Positions 1 to 9,092 of a stretch of DNA of 17,229 nt are shown here, piece after piece. This DNA is from Rickettsiales bacterium. Its GTDB lineage: Bacteria > Pseudomonadota > Alphaproteobacteria > Rickettsiales > JALZUV01. The notes beneath the pieces are model-generated. The model was not told the origin of the DNA, made no database searches, and saw nothing but the letters and a program-made list of their open reading frames with translations. The DNA lies in the NCBI GenBank assembly GCA_023301245.1, contig JALZUV010000137.1:1-17229 (forward strand). Direction: 5' to 3'. The stretch's first letter is position 1. Every line of letters begins with the position of its first letter. The position numbers and the translations under genes were made by a program.

Positions 1-166
1 CCACAATCTCAGGGTCACAGCGATTACCCTGCTTCATGAAGCAGGAATACCGCAAGCTACAGTCCAGCAATGGGTAGGACACGACTCTGAAGATGTTCAC
101 CGTCTTTACATTAAGTTGGGGAAGGAAGCTTCACAGAGAGCCTCTGATGCGTTGCCCAGTATTTAA
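1..166 (+). CDS. Tyrosine recombinase/integrase, C-terminal fragment (5' end outside window)
   Basis: The reading frame is open from base 2 to the TAA at 164-166 and gives 54 residues. It begins with HNLRVTAITLL, which matches the H-x-x-R box of tyrosine recombinases. A GHDS segment follows (the second conserved His, in GH), then RLYIKLG, whose Tyr would be the catalytic nucleophile that forms the 3'-phosphotyrosyl bond with DNA. The spacing between the boxes is normal for the family, so the visible end looks intact; whether the whole gene is intact cannot be seen. It points toward the dpt operon and stops 208 bp before dptF. That position fits an integrase at the edge of a mobile island, but it could also be an unrelated neighbour. 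No attachment site or flanking tRNA gene is visible. Confidence 0.85.
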   Translation, partial: HNLRVTAITLLHEAGIPQATVQQWVGHDSEDVHRLYIKLGKEASQRASDALPSI

Positions 167-263
167 ATCACCAATTTTCGACTTTTTAGGTATTATTCAT
201 GTAGTGAAGGTAAGCAAGGGGGGCTAATTTATAGAGTTATAGCAATAAAGTATTAGGGGTGTT

Positions 264-293
264 TTGAGGCTAGCCTAAATGGCTAATTAGAAT
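264..293 (+). promoter_or_regulatory. Possible sigma70-type promoter for the dptFGH operon, with small inverted repeat
   Basis: TTGAGG at 264-269 and TAGAAT at 288-293 are separated by 18 bp, a plausible -35/-10 pair about 80 bp ahead of dptF. The spacer holds an inverted repeat, TAGCC (271-275) and GGCTA (281-285), separated by 5 bp. It could be a regulator site, though 5-bp arms can arise by chance in AT-rich DNA. The rest of 167-374 is AT-rich non-coding sequence with no terminator-like hairpin after the recombinase gene that I can see. Confidence 0.3.
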
Positions 294-354
294 GCAGATT
301 ATACCCGATTTTTTATTTTTTAAGGGATTATTCTATTGATTAGAGTTTCAGGAA

Positions 355-378
355 ATGACATCTATCAATAGTCAATGA
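355..378 (+). other. Possible 7-codon leader ORF overlapping the dptF start
   Basis: ATG at 355 opens a frame reading MTSINSQ, with its TGA at 376-378. This stop overlaps the dptF ATG at 375-377 in an ATGA arrangement, as is seen in translationally coupled genes. The dptF ATG has no clear Shine-Dalgarno sequence of its own. The leader ATG has AGGA just upstream, but at very short spacing. It may be a coupling device or simply chance; nothing in the peptide suggests attenuation. Confidence 0.2.
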
Positions 379-1967
379 CCTTTAATGATTACATAGAATC
401 ACTATCTAAATCTTCTTCTTCTGCAGTTAGAAGTGAATCTCTTCCCGTTGATATCGAAATACTTAAAGGCTATTTGTATATAGAAACAGAAATTGAGAGG
501 GAATTTGCTCAGTTGCTGGAGGCCAACCTTAAAAGCAATAAAATCTTTTTTTTATGCGGAAGCAGTGGGGATGGCAAATCTGAGATACTAACACGTTACT
601 ACAAAAAATATTTATCTGATGTTGATTTTCACCTTGATGGGACACACAGTTATCATCCTGACAAGGGGGCTATAGAGACTTTAAATGAACAGTTTACGAA
701 GCATAAAGAGTCTGACAGATTATTGGTGGTGGGCATTAACATTGGAATGCTGGGTAATTTTGCTCAAGAAGGGGCGGATGAACATCAAGATATAAAGAGT
801 GCCGTTGACCGGTATTTAAAGACCCGAGAATACGGGGGGGTATACCAATTCCTGTCATTTGATGATTATCCTAAGTATCGAATGACAGGTGGAGAAGTCG
901 AGGCACCTTTTGTGGAGGAACTGCTCTATAAAATCACGTTAACTGATGACTCGAACCCGTTCTATGTAGCTTATAAAGAAGCAACTGGGAAACGAGGAAG
1001 AAAGAGCCGTTCAATAGTGAATTACGAGCTGCTTTGTTTGCCTGCCGTAAGGTCAGTAGTGGTCGTGACTATCCTACGAGCGCGATTACAGTCAAACTTG
1101 TTCTTAACTGCTAGAACGCTGTTGGATGCGATCCATCACCTGTTATCAGAAAAAGGATATTTATTTGATAATATCTTTAGCTCCAAGGGAGGAGAGCTGT
1201 TGGATGGCCTAGCTAAGCTTGACCCGAATCGAGAGAGACGCCGTGATGTTGATATGTTTCTCATTGAACGTTCGTTGAAAATTGAAGACCAAGATTTCAT
1301 AGCATTTCAGGACCTTATTACAGAACAGTTTGGGTTAAAATTGCAGGGTTCGACATCTTGGCTGAGGCTGTGCTATCTATTACAAGATATAGAGTTTCAG
1401 AACGATTTTCATCAGAAGATATCAGCTTCCTTCAATCGAAACACCTTAAAATCTTATTTAGAGCAATGGCTGCTACATTCAAACTATTCAGGAGAGAGGG
1501 AACTGCGTAAGGCGATAAGAGAGTTCTATAACAAGACCTTTTTGAAGGCTCTTAGAAGATATGCGAATAGACGTTCGCCAAAGCTAGGGAGTCAGTATTT
1601 TTTCCTTAAGGCAGTCAATGGCTACGTATTTGCTTCGCAGGTGAAAATCGAGACCGACTTCAAAGAGATAGAAGCTGACCAACCTAGAAACTTGGGATGT
1701 TTCAATTTACGTGTATTAGTCGAGGGGAAATCACTTAAACCGGTGGTTGTCGACGCTGGTCTTTTTGACCTGATCTATCGAATTAATCATGGTTATAGGC
1801 CCAATAAATACGATAAAAGTTCGATCGTCATCTTGGATGAATTGATCGAAGAAATTCAAATTGTAGGAAATACATCAGGGCAGATGGTGATCGAGAAAAA
1901 AGGTAAGGTGTCGACCGTTATTTTTGACGAGGAGAATGCAGAAATTACGCTAGAAGGAGCTCTATGA
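375..1967 (+). CDS. dptF: DNA phosphorothioation-dependent restriction protein DptF (DndF), P-loop ATPase
   Basis: This is a 530-residue protein, the usual size for DptF, the first subunit of the restriction module that acts with DptG and DptH on DNA lacking phosphorothioate. A Walker A motif, GSSGDGKS, sits at residues 62-69 after a hydrophobic strand (IFFLC). The hydrophobic stretch RLLVVGINIGML at about 115-126 could be a core strand of the ATPase, but no textbook Walker B DE pair is obvious. The rest is mainly charged and probably helical, with no membrane segment or nuclease motif that I recognise. The 3' end overlaps dptG by 4 bp (ATGA), so the two are probably translationally coupled. 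The ATG at 375 is the first in frame and lacks a strong ribosome binding site. Assignment rests on the Walker A context, size and gene order with clear dnd genes nearby; the exact biochemical role of DptF is not settled by the sequence. Confidence 0.87.
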   Translation: MTFNDYIESLSKSSSSAVRSESLPVDIEILKGYLYIETEIEREFAQLLEANLKSNKIFFLCGSSGDGKSEILTRYYKKYLSDVDFHLDGTHSYHPDKGAIETLNEQFTKHKESDRLLVVGINIGMLGNFAQEGADEHQDIKSAVDRYLKTREYGGVYQFLSFDDYPKYRMTGGEVEAPFVEELLYKITLTDDSNPFYVAYKEATGKRGRKSRSIVNYELLCLPAVRSVVVVTILRARLQSNLFLTARTLLDAIHHLLSEKGYLFDNIFSSKGGELLDGLAKLDPNRERRRDVDMFLIERSLKIEDQDFIAFQDLITEQFGLKLQGSTSWLRLCYLLQDIEFQNDFHQKISASFNRNTLKSYLEQWLLHSNYSGERELRKAIREFYNKTFLKALRRYANRRSPKLGSQYFFLKAVNGYVFASQVKIETDFKEIEADQPRNLGCFNLRVLVEGKSLKPVVVDAGLFDLIYRINHGYRPNKYDKSSIVILDELIEEIQIVGNTSGQMVIEKKGKVSTVIFDEENAEITLEGAL

Positions 1968-3358
1968 AAATTGATACGGAAGCCTTTTATAAAAGCTTAT
2001 TAGAATTCAAAGGGAGCCCTATCCCCTCAAAGAATATGATCTCGGACTATCTGCCGTATCGTAATAAAGGGGCAGACTTTTCTTATACCTATGTGGCGGG
2101 AAGAATATTGAGCTATCTCTCCCAAAAATGCCTGCCTTCAAAATTTGCTCTTGATGACCTTTCTTCTGAGGTTGTTAGTGGGCTTGAACAATTAACAGTT
2201 GAGGGGGAAATGGGGCAGTTAGCCAAAGATATTTATTTTGGCAGCGAGGGGGGGCTTAATAAATTAAGTCCACTATTCCTCATACTTAATACCGCTAAAG
2301 GAGAGGAAAAGATATCGAAAAGTTCTGAGCAACTTGCCGATCTATTGTGTGCTTCTATTGGTGAAAACAGATGTTCTATCACAGAGCCGACATTCAACTT
2401 TATAGAGGCTGTTGTAGTCGAGAAATATAAAGGCCAGTTAGAGAATACCACTGGCACAGGCAGAGCATTATTGCCTTACCTTCCCTTTTTAGCTGACTTT
2501 TTTCATAAGGATTTGGCTTTCCTTTGCTCAAAGCCTCAATTTTTGCTGGATAAGATAGAAGACTTTTTAGGACTCTACAACTTCCTATACTGTTCTCAAC
2601 TGGGTGCGAATATTCGTAATTGGAAAGAAGGGGCACCTCGTTCTGTTGAGCATTATTTTATTATTGATACTGAGAAGTGCAGTGCGGAACGCAGTGCATC
2701 AAGGAGTTATAAAGACCTTCGATTAAGTGTAGAGAACATCTTCCCTATGCTTACGCTAGTGCATGAGCTGAACAATAAATTAGGCACTTCATACCCTTCC
2801 ATGCCATTGTGGCAAGTGGCCGAGGTGTTGCACAGTTTACCAGCTGAGCAACAATCGATGCTTTCAGACGCGTTGAGCGATTACGCAGAAAGGTTTAGAA
2901 GCACTAATGATGTTGTTGAGTATGGAAGAGGTTTAATGAATAGAGAAAGATCTGCTTACTCTGAGGGAGTAATCGGAGATCTTGACCGTTTGGTCCAGTA
3001 TTCAATGGATCAGTTTGACCAGTCTCGTGAACTCAAAGCGAGTTCTAAGCATGAGATGAAGTCGGTTAAATACCTAAAGCCATTTGAGCAAGAAGTAGCA
3101 AAGCATTTCGTTCAGGCGCGTGGCCGCTTGGGCAAAGTTTTGGTGATTAATCAAGATTACCTGTTGATGCTAACAAATATAGTTATTGGAGATAAGGGGG
3201 AAATGCGCTTGCAGGAGATCCTAAATGAATTTGAACAGCGTGGTGTTTATTTGGATAAACAATCTCAGCTGGGCTTGATTGCGTTCTATGAACGTATCGG
3301 AAATATTAAAAGAATGAGTGATAGTGGGGACGCAGTCTATGTCAAATCTACGGTATGA
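1964..3358 (+). CDS. dptG: DNA phosphorothioation-dependent restriction protein DptG (DndG)
   Basis: This is a 464-residue soluble-looking protein placed between dptF and dptH, which is the standard position of dptG. The length fits the family. I see no nucleotide-binding, nuclease or membrane motif in it. The sequence is rich in Leu, Glu and Ser with long amphipathic stretches, in line with a structural or adaptor subunit; that role is inferred. The start codon overlaps the dptF stop (ATGA at 1964-1967) and has a good Shine-Dalgarno sequence, AAGGAG, a few bases upstream at about 1954-1959. The 3' end overlaps the preferred dptH start by 20 bp. The call depends mainly on synteny and length, so it is weaker than the calls for dptF and dptH, but no alternative is suggested by the sequence. 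Confidence 0.82.
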   Translation: MKIDTEAFYKSLLEFKGSPIPSKNMISDYLPYRNKGADFSYTYVAGRILSYLSQKCLPSKFALDDLSSEVVSGLEQLTVEGEMGQLAKDIYFGSEGGLNKLSPLFLILNTAKGEEKISKSSEQLADLLCASIGENRCSITEPTFNFIEAVVVEKYKGQLENTTGTGRALLPYLPFLADFFHKDLAFLCSKPQFLLDKIEDFLGLYNFLYCSQLGANIRNWKEGAPRSVEHYFIIDTEKCSAERSASRSYKDLRLSVENIFPMLTLVHELNNKLGTSYPSMPLWQVAEVLHSLPAEQQSMLSDALSDYAERFRSTNDVVEYGRGLMNRERSAYSEGVIGDLDRLVQYSMDQFDQSRELKASSKHEMKSVKYLKPFEQEVAKHFVQARGRLGKVLVINQDYLLMLTNIVIGDKGEMRLQEILNEFEQRGVYLDKQSQLGLIAFYERIGNIKRMSDSGDAVYVKSTV

Positions 3359-6300
3359 ACAATTTTTAGTTGAGGTGCTTTCTTCCTGGTGTGAAGAAGG
3401 GAACTGTCAACCAGGCAAGAGACTTCATTATCAGTTTTCTGATTCTGGAGATAGTGCACTTCTTTACACTGAAATGGCAGGAAGCAGTTCTGGAGCTATT
3501 GAGATAGGAGGAGAGAACATTCCCTACATCGAACTAGGGAACACTAAGTTAATCTTCGTGCGGCATGCTGATCGCGTCGCTGCTTGTGAAATCCCATGTT
3601 ACAGTGAGAGTTATATCTCTATGCTTAGGGACCAGGTTGCAGGTCAGTCTGATATGTTTGAGGGTGTTGCGATGGTGATTCTTCATAACAGCCTACTCGA
3701 CACCCTGCTCGGAACCTCAGAAGACCTTAAGTTGAATGTTTGGTCACATGATAACATCTATCTCCAAGTGCGAGAACGTGCTAGTGATCTTATCTCTGAA
3801 AAGCCAGCAGTTGGTTTTATACTAGAGTTTCAATCCCAAGCGTTGAAAGATGAAGGAAGTAGTATTTTTGGCCTCAGGGGAATTTACGAAACTGTTGCAA
3901 ACCAGGGAGTGTTCGATCTTAAACCTTTAGGTTTTATTCCCGATGTGGAGCTAATGAGCAGTTGGTCAGGCAACGAGTCTCAAGCAAAGAAACGTTTGCA
4001 GAAGAATAAAGACCTCAAGGATCGCATCGATCATGTTTTACACCATTACCCAGATGAAGTCGCGGAACGCTTGCCCGAGTTCGGGCAAAAGTTTGTAAAG
4101 AAGCACATATCAGTCGACGGAGATTGGAGAGATCAAGATTACGCAAAGTTTGATGAAGAGATTAAGGTTCACGCGGGTGATGTGTTGAGTTTTTCTAGAT
4201 TTGATGTCGAACTAGGCTGTGAATGTATTGGCCCCCGTCTAAAAGGAGAGTCTGCAGCTCAGCAAAGAGATATGCACATCATTTGCCTTTTGAAAGAGGG
4301 CGAGACTACGTTCCGTGTGCATTTTGAGTTTGAGACAGCTCAGAAAAACCTCAAAGAAGATGAAGTTCACGTTTGGGGCAAAGATAAGATTGCAGTGGAA
4401 AAGTCCATAAAGTCTCGCAGCAAGGGGAAGCAAACTGTCACTCTTAAGTTTGATGGGTTTGAGGGCAAGCCAACTTATGAACGAGTCAGGCTTTTAAGGG
4501 ATAACACCAAGGAAAAGTATAGCTTCAGCTTATTGATTTTAAGGAAGGGAGACTTTTGCGTAGAGGCTATTAAAAATAGTTTTTTGGTGCTACCTCAGAA
4601 GCATCACGTAGCACTTCAGACCAAAGAGACTGAGTTAGAGATTAACACCCAGAGTAGACTTACGACTGAGCTGAAGAATCTCGACGATGTGGTTGATGTC
4701 AGCGATGTAGGCACACTGGATTATAGAGACCTCTACGAGACCTCTGACGTAGTGTCATTCGACCTCAAGTCTGGTGAGCACCTGATTAAGTTCCATGTCG
4801 AAGGTGAGACTAATACTCAATCATTGCGCCTTCCGCTTCTTCTTGATCAAGGAAGATTTGGAAAATTGTTTAGAGACGATTACAATGGTGAATTCTTTTC
4901 TCAAAAGAGAAGGGTAGTGATTGATAACTCAGAGAGTTCCGTGATCTTTGACCGTTTGGAGTTCCTTCTTCGAGAGGAGACAGTCATTCAGGAGAAGCAC
5001 ATTGTTGCTGGGGATGACCCAATTACAGCAGATGTGCTAGCGGGCACCTACGCTGAGGTTTATGAGAATTATTTGGCTTTGCTTAAGTATTGCGAGGAGC
5101 GCAAGACGACTCCTTCACTCGTCTCGTGGGGTCCTGACTTCTGCCGATTGGTTCGCTTCTACGTCGTGAGTTATGAAAAAGCTCTCAATTCTATCGTCAA
5201 AGGAACATCTTTGACAGCAACTCAGCGACAGTTGATGCAGGTGGGCTTTAGTTGGTATAATGGGGTTGAGTTTATCACCCCATTCCACCCTCTAGTGCTT
5301 TCCTATTACTTGTATTTGGTCGATCAAATTATAGCAGATCAAGAGAATGGGAGCTTCAAGAATTTGCCTTCGGTGACAACATCAAGGCTCAATGCCAAAG
5401 GGCTGTTACCCTATGTGTTCGAAAGAGAAGGGGATTTCGGATTCACCCAAGCCTCCGATGCTAATATGTTTTGGTTAGAAGTAGTGCCACAGGAGGAAAG
5501 CAGCTACAGCTTCGTCTCCAAGCTCGTGCTTGAAAAGATCGATGAGCTAGTGAAGACCTTTAAGGACTTGTTCAATGAGTCCAGCACGGCTCCTTTGGTA
5601 GTGAACTCCGTCAACAACGGGCCAAACAAAGAAGTCTTTCTAGGCGTGCTCGATTACTTCAAGAAGTATAAGCTGAAGAGTCAGTCAGTGCATGTGAACC
5701 TCTATGGAGCTGAAGACAATGTCACTGAGTTTGAAGAATTTGCTGAAATGGGGTCTTATGATCAAATCAAGCAACGCTATAACTTCAAGGGCAATGAAGA
5801 AAGCGACCAGGTGATCGACTTGTTAAGAACTAAAGTTAGTTTTAGCAAGTATAGTGATACTGAGGCTGATCGTGATGGACATCAATGGTGTCACATTAGC
5901 TTCTTCAAAAATAATGAGAAGATCTCACCTACATCACATAACGTAGACCAACACACATCAGGCATTGCATGTGATGGAATTTTGAGTGGTGAGTCATCCT
6001 TTAGGGAGGGAGACAATTATTATACAGCCTTTGGTCTGGAGCGTGTAGATGACTCTGACAAGTGTCACTTAAAGATCGCCCGTCTGGTAAACAACCTACT
6101 GCGTCCAGCACGTCAGGCAAATGAATCTTATCGCGATTCTTCAGCCCTTCGACTCGCTGTTAATGAACGCTTCAAGGCTCAGCTGGAGGGGTGCTATAAG
6201 AACTCGTTGTGGACGACGATCATTGACCCTAAGGTGACATTAAATTTCTTTGAACACGAGCAAGAGTTGGTCTTGATTCATTACTCAGATCAATACACTA

Positions 6301-8519
6301 ACTCAGCTGGTTACGATGCGATTACAGTGACAAGCCACGCGGACCTTTATGACAAAATGCTTTCCTCGCATGGGAAGCACCTACTTGGAGAATTCAATGC
6401 CTTCAATGGTGAGTGGCTGCTTAAGATGGTATCTTCAAATAAAACTATCAAACTGGAGAGAACGGGAATCATTGCCACATGGAAGTTAGTATGTGGTCTA
6501 TTAGCTGAATCTGACATCTCTTGGATACCTCTCTCGATCGCTGAGATGGTGAGGGTATCAGGTAATATTGGGCTTAAACTCAGCGGTAGTGATTTCTCAC
6601 GCCACTTCAAGAAGGATACCTATAATGGCAAGATGTCAGACGATGTTTTGTTTGTTGGCTTCAAAGGAGATAAGATGTTCTTGTTACCTGTGGAAGTGAA
6701 AGCTGGCCAACACGGTGCGGACTCGATGGCGAAAGCCTGTGGGCAGGTTGAAGCATTGAGGGATTATTTGGTGGAGGGCCTACTCGGATTAGATTCATTA
6801 GAAGGAAAAATCTACCGTTCTCTATTTATTCGGCAGGTGTTGACGCAAGTGGAGAAATACCAGCTCTACGATGTTTTCCCTGACAAGGTAAAGCCCGAGA
6901 ATCAATACAAGCACCTACTCAACCAGAGAGAGGAATTTCTCTCGGGAGTGTATTCCATTGCAGAGCTAGCAGATTATGCGGAAGGCTTAGCGATTGGTAT
7001 TCTCTCCAATGACAGCTGTCTCGATACTTCATCAAAGCTCCAAGGCAATGTGCTTCAAATTGAGATACCAGATAGCTATTTGAATCGACTTTTAAGCACT
7101 CCTGTAGAGCAACTCAGTAAGGAGATTAGCGAACGTTCCATTCTGAATCTTAGTGAAGAATGTTATCTGACATCAGATGCGATTAAGCAGGAGGTTGAGA
7201 AGAAACCTCCTGTTGTGCCAGCGACTACCATTTCTCCAGAACCGTTACCTGAAGGCGGAGGTGAGGCTGCGCCTAACATAGCTATTGTGGCTGAAGCAGC
7301 TACCAATCCGTATGAAGTGGTTGGTGCTGTAGCAGTATTGGAACCCGCCACAGTTTCAGAAATTCCTACGGTGGTAGATCCATCTGAGAGTGGGCCATTG
7401 ACTATCAAGTTTGGTGAGAACGTGAACGACCATGAACCCGTTTTATGGGAGCCAACCAATACCTCTAAAGCTTTTAATACGAATACAGGAATTATCGGAA
7501 CCATGGGAACGGGCAAGACCCAGTTCACGAAGAGCTTGATCACTCAACTGGTGAGAAACCAGGAGGACAATGTTGGTGATGAGCCAGTTGGTATCCTGAT
7601 CTTTGACTACAAGGCTGATTATATTAAAGATGATTTCATCGAAGCGACTGGAGCCAAGGTATTTGAACTCTACGATTTGCCGTTCAACCCGTTTTCTCTG
7701 TTTGGCAACAAGCCAATGCTTCCTGTGCATACGGCGAACCTATTCCGTTCGACAATGGGGAATGCCTATGGACTCGGGACTAAGCAACAGAACAAGATAA
7801 GAACTCTGATTATCGAGGCGTATAATGCTGCTGGAATATACCAGAACAAGCCGGAGACATGGTCACGACCTGCTCCAACCCTTAATGATGTTTGGAACCT
7901 CTTTAATGAAGATGAAAATGTGGCTCAAGACTCGCTCTATGCAGCCCTCGATGATCTTATCCAATTCCAGATATTTGAGCCAAAAGCAGAGAAGACTCAG
8001 TCGCTATTCGATATGTTGGATGGAGTTGTTGTGATCAACCTATCGGGATACGATCCACAGATTCAAAACCTCATCGTGGCGATTACTCTAGATATTTTCT
8101 ATTCACAGATGCACCACCTTGGTTCCTCTAAGCTAGAAGGAGACTTCCGTCAGATCAGTAAGATGATTCTGGTGGATGAGGCTGACAACTTCATGTCTCA
8201 AGAGTTTGAGAGTCTGAAGAAGATTCTCAAAGAAGGGCGTGAATTTGGTGTCGGGACAATTTTGTCCACACAAGAGCTGACCCACTTCAAAACAAGCAAC
8301 GCTGACTACTCTAGCTACATTTTGACTTGGATCATTCACCGAGTCTCACAGATCAAGAATCAAGATGTGAAGAGTATCTTCAACGCTGCGGATAAGCATG
8401 AGGAGAACGCCTTGATGCAAAAGGTTCGCGAGCTAGATAAACACTTTAGCCTCTATGTAGACGGCGATAAAAAAATAACTAAAATGAAGGACTTAGCCTT
8501 CTGGGAAATCGTAAAGTAA
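3339..8519 (+). CDS. dptH: DNA phosphorothioation-dependent restriction protein DptH (DndH), HerA/FtsK-like ATPase with possible nuclease motif
   Basis: This very large protein (1726 residues from the ATG at 3339) has the size expected of DptH, the main ATPase of phosphorothioate-dependent restriction. The C-terminal domain is HerA/FtsK-like: Walker A GTMGTGKT at residues 1387-1394, Walker B MILVDEAD with D1613-E1614, then a GTILSTQ segment typical of the strand after Walker B in this ATPase group. A Pro/Ala/Glu-rich linker at about 1286-1350 separates it from the long N-terminal part. Just before that linker, D1101/D1102, E1119-V-K1121 and Q1136 form a D...ExK...Q pattern like the PD-(D/E)xK nuclease active site; this is inferred from spacing only. 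An in-frame GTG at 3318 would add seven residues, but the ATG at 3339 has a purine-rich GGGGA about 8 bp upstream and is the better start. The start overlaps the dptG 3' end by 20 bp. The gene ends 7 bp before the membrane protein gene. Confidence 0.9.
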   Translation: MSNLRYEQFLVEVLSSWCEEGNCQPGKRLHYQFSDSGDSALLYTEMAGSSSGAIEIGGENIPYIELGNTKLIFVRHADRVAACEIPCYSESYISMLRDQVAGQSDMFEGVAMVILHNSLLDTLLGTSEDLKLNVWSHDNIYLQVRERASDLISEKPAVGFILEFQSQALKDEGSSIFGLRGIYETVANQGVFDLKPLGFIPDVELMSSWSGNESQAKKRLQKNKDLKDRIDHVLHHYPDEVAERLPEFGQKFVKKHISVDGDWRDQDYAKFDEEIKVHAGDVLSFSRFDVELGCECIGPRLKGESAAQQRDMHIICLLKEGETTFRVHFEFETAQKNLKEDEVHVWGKDKIAVEKSIKSRSKGKQTVTLKFDGFEGKPTYERVRLLRDNTKEKYSFSLLILRKGDFCVEAIKNSFLVLPQKHHVALQTKETELEINTQSRLTTELKNLDDVVDVSDVGTLDYRDLYETSDVVSFDLKSGEHLIKFHVEGETNTQSLRLPLLLDQGRFGKLFRDDYNGEFFSQKRRVVIDNSESSVIFDRLEFLLREETVIQEKHIVAGDDPITADVLAGTYAEVYENYLALLKYCEERKTTPSLVSWGPDFCRLVRFYVVSYEKALNSIVKGTSLTATQRQLMQVGFSWYNGVEFITPFHPLVLSYYLYLVDQIIADQENGSFKNLPSVTTSRLNAKGLLPYVFEREGDFGFTQASDANMFWLEVVPQEESSYSFVSKLVLEKIDELVKTFKDLFNESSTAPLVVNSVNNGPNKEVFLGVLDYFKKYKLKSQSVHVNLYGAEDNVTEFEEFAEMGSYDQIKQRYNFKGNEESDQVIDLLRTKVSFSKYSDTEADRDGHQWCHISFFKNNEKISPTSHNVDQHTSGIACDGILSGESSFREGDNYYTAFGLERVDDSDKCHLKIARLVNNLLRPARQANESYRDSSALRLAVNERFKAQLEGCYKNSLWTTIIDPKVTLNFFEHEQELVLIHYSDQYTNSAGYDAITVTSHADLYDKMLSSHGKHLLGEFNAFNGEWLLKMVSSNKTIKLERTGIIATWKLVCGLLAESDISWIPLSIAEMVRVSGNIGLKLSGSDFSRHFKKDTYNGKMSDDVLFVGFKGDKMFLLPVEVKAGQHGADSMAKACGQVEALRDYLVEGLLGLDSLEGKIYRSLFIRQVLTQVEKYQLYDVFPDKVKPENQYKHLLNQREEFLSGVYSIAELADYAEGLAIGILSNDSCLDTSSKLQGNVLQIEIPDSYLNRLLSTPVEQLSKEISERSILNLSEECYLTSDAIKQEVEKKPPVVPATTISPEPLPEGGGEAAPNIAIVAEAATNPYEVVGAVAVLEPATVSEIPTVVDPSESGPLTIKFGENVNDHEPVLWEPTNTSKAFNTNTGIIGTMGTGKTQFTKSLITQLVRNQEDNVGDEPVGILIFDYKADYIKDDFIEATGAKVFELYDLPFNPFSLFGNKPMLPVHTANLFRSTMGNAYGLGTKQQNKIRTLIIEAYNAAGIYQNKPETWSRPAPTLNDVWNLFNEDENVAQDSLYAALDDLIQFQIFEPKAEKTQSLFDMLDGVVVINLSGYDPQIQNLIVAITLDIFYSQMHHLGSSKLEGDFRQISKMILVDEADNFMSQEFESLKKILKEGREFGVGTILSTQELTHFKTSNADYSSYILTWIIHRVSQIKNQDVKSIFNAADKHEENALMQKVRELDKHFSLYVDGDKKITKMKDLAFWEIVK

Positions 8520-8526
8520 TAAAATC

Positions 8527-9084
8527 ATGGCAGGAAATAACCAAAAATCATGGCTGGCACTATTGGTAAACGAATATTGGAAACGATTTGTATCTCCATT
8601 TAAATTAAGTGGGCTATTCGTTTTTTCGTTAATACTACTTATTTTGGTTGGTTTTTTAGGGTGTTGGATTTCTATTTACGAAAGCTATCAGAGTCCTGAT
8701 GTGAACCAAGATGCAATAAATAGGGCTTTTTGCGGTAGTGTGATCTCCTTAGTGATTGTCTCCTGCGTTGATGTTGTGTTGAGCCTATTGCGGAGTGATA
8801 TAAAAAAGCACCAAAAAAATATAGAAATACAAGACGTGACTTATGCTATGTCGATTGGTTTAGTTGGGTTTCTTATAGTGATTATTGCACTATTTGGCAT
8901 AGCTTTCGCCCCCACAGGTTGGGGGACCCTATTTACAATGTTATGCTTAGTTGGTTCTATTTTACTTTGGATTCAAGTAAATGCTACAAACCCAGTATAC
9001 TTTGAAAAAGGAAAAGATCTGAGTTCAATGAATGCTACACCAGAGTTACCGAAATCTCAAAGCTCTAACCCTTACCAAACTTAA
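8527..9084 (+). CDS. Small four-helix membrane protein of unknown function in the dpt operon
   Basis: I do not recognise a family for this 185-residue protein. Four hydrophobic segments are visible at about residues 30-51, 68-88, 107-128 and 134-152. A basic N-terminus (KR and K before the first helix) and a basic stretch RSDIKKHQK between helices 2 and 3 suggest these parts face the cytoplasm. The C-terminal tail (about 153-185) is polar and rich in Ser, Pro and Asn. No signal peptide or enzyme motif is seen. It starts 7 bp after dptH and ends 8 bp before the DGQHR gene, so it is almost certainly cotranscribed with both. The stretch looks more AT-rich than dptH, which could mean a separate origin. 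It could be a membrane anchor, a sensor or a membrane-damaging effector linked to restriction; the sequence does not decide. Some dnd loci are reported to carry an extra gene called dndI, but I cannot say whether this is one. Confidence 0.8.
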   Translation: MAGNNQKSWLALLVNEYWKRFVSPFKLSGLFVFSLILLILVGFLGCWISIYESYQSPDVNQDAINRAFCGSVISLVIVSCVDVVLSLLRSDIKKHQKNIEIQDVTYAMSIGLVGFLIVIIALFGIAFAPTGWGTLFTMLCLVGSILLWIQVNATNPVYFEKGKDLSSMNATPELPKSQSSNPYQT

Positions 9085-9092
9085 AATAGATA

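Noticed and set aside
3318..3338. GTG start for dptH at 3318
   Set aside because: It adds only seven residues, and no good ribosome binding site is seen. The ATG at 3339 has a GGGGA at suitable spacing.
7163..7543. Minus-strand open frame of 126 codons inside dptH
   Set aside because: It lies opposite the Pro/Ala-rich linker and the Walker A region of dptH, shows no family features and has low-complexity composition. It is a shadow of the coding strand.
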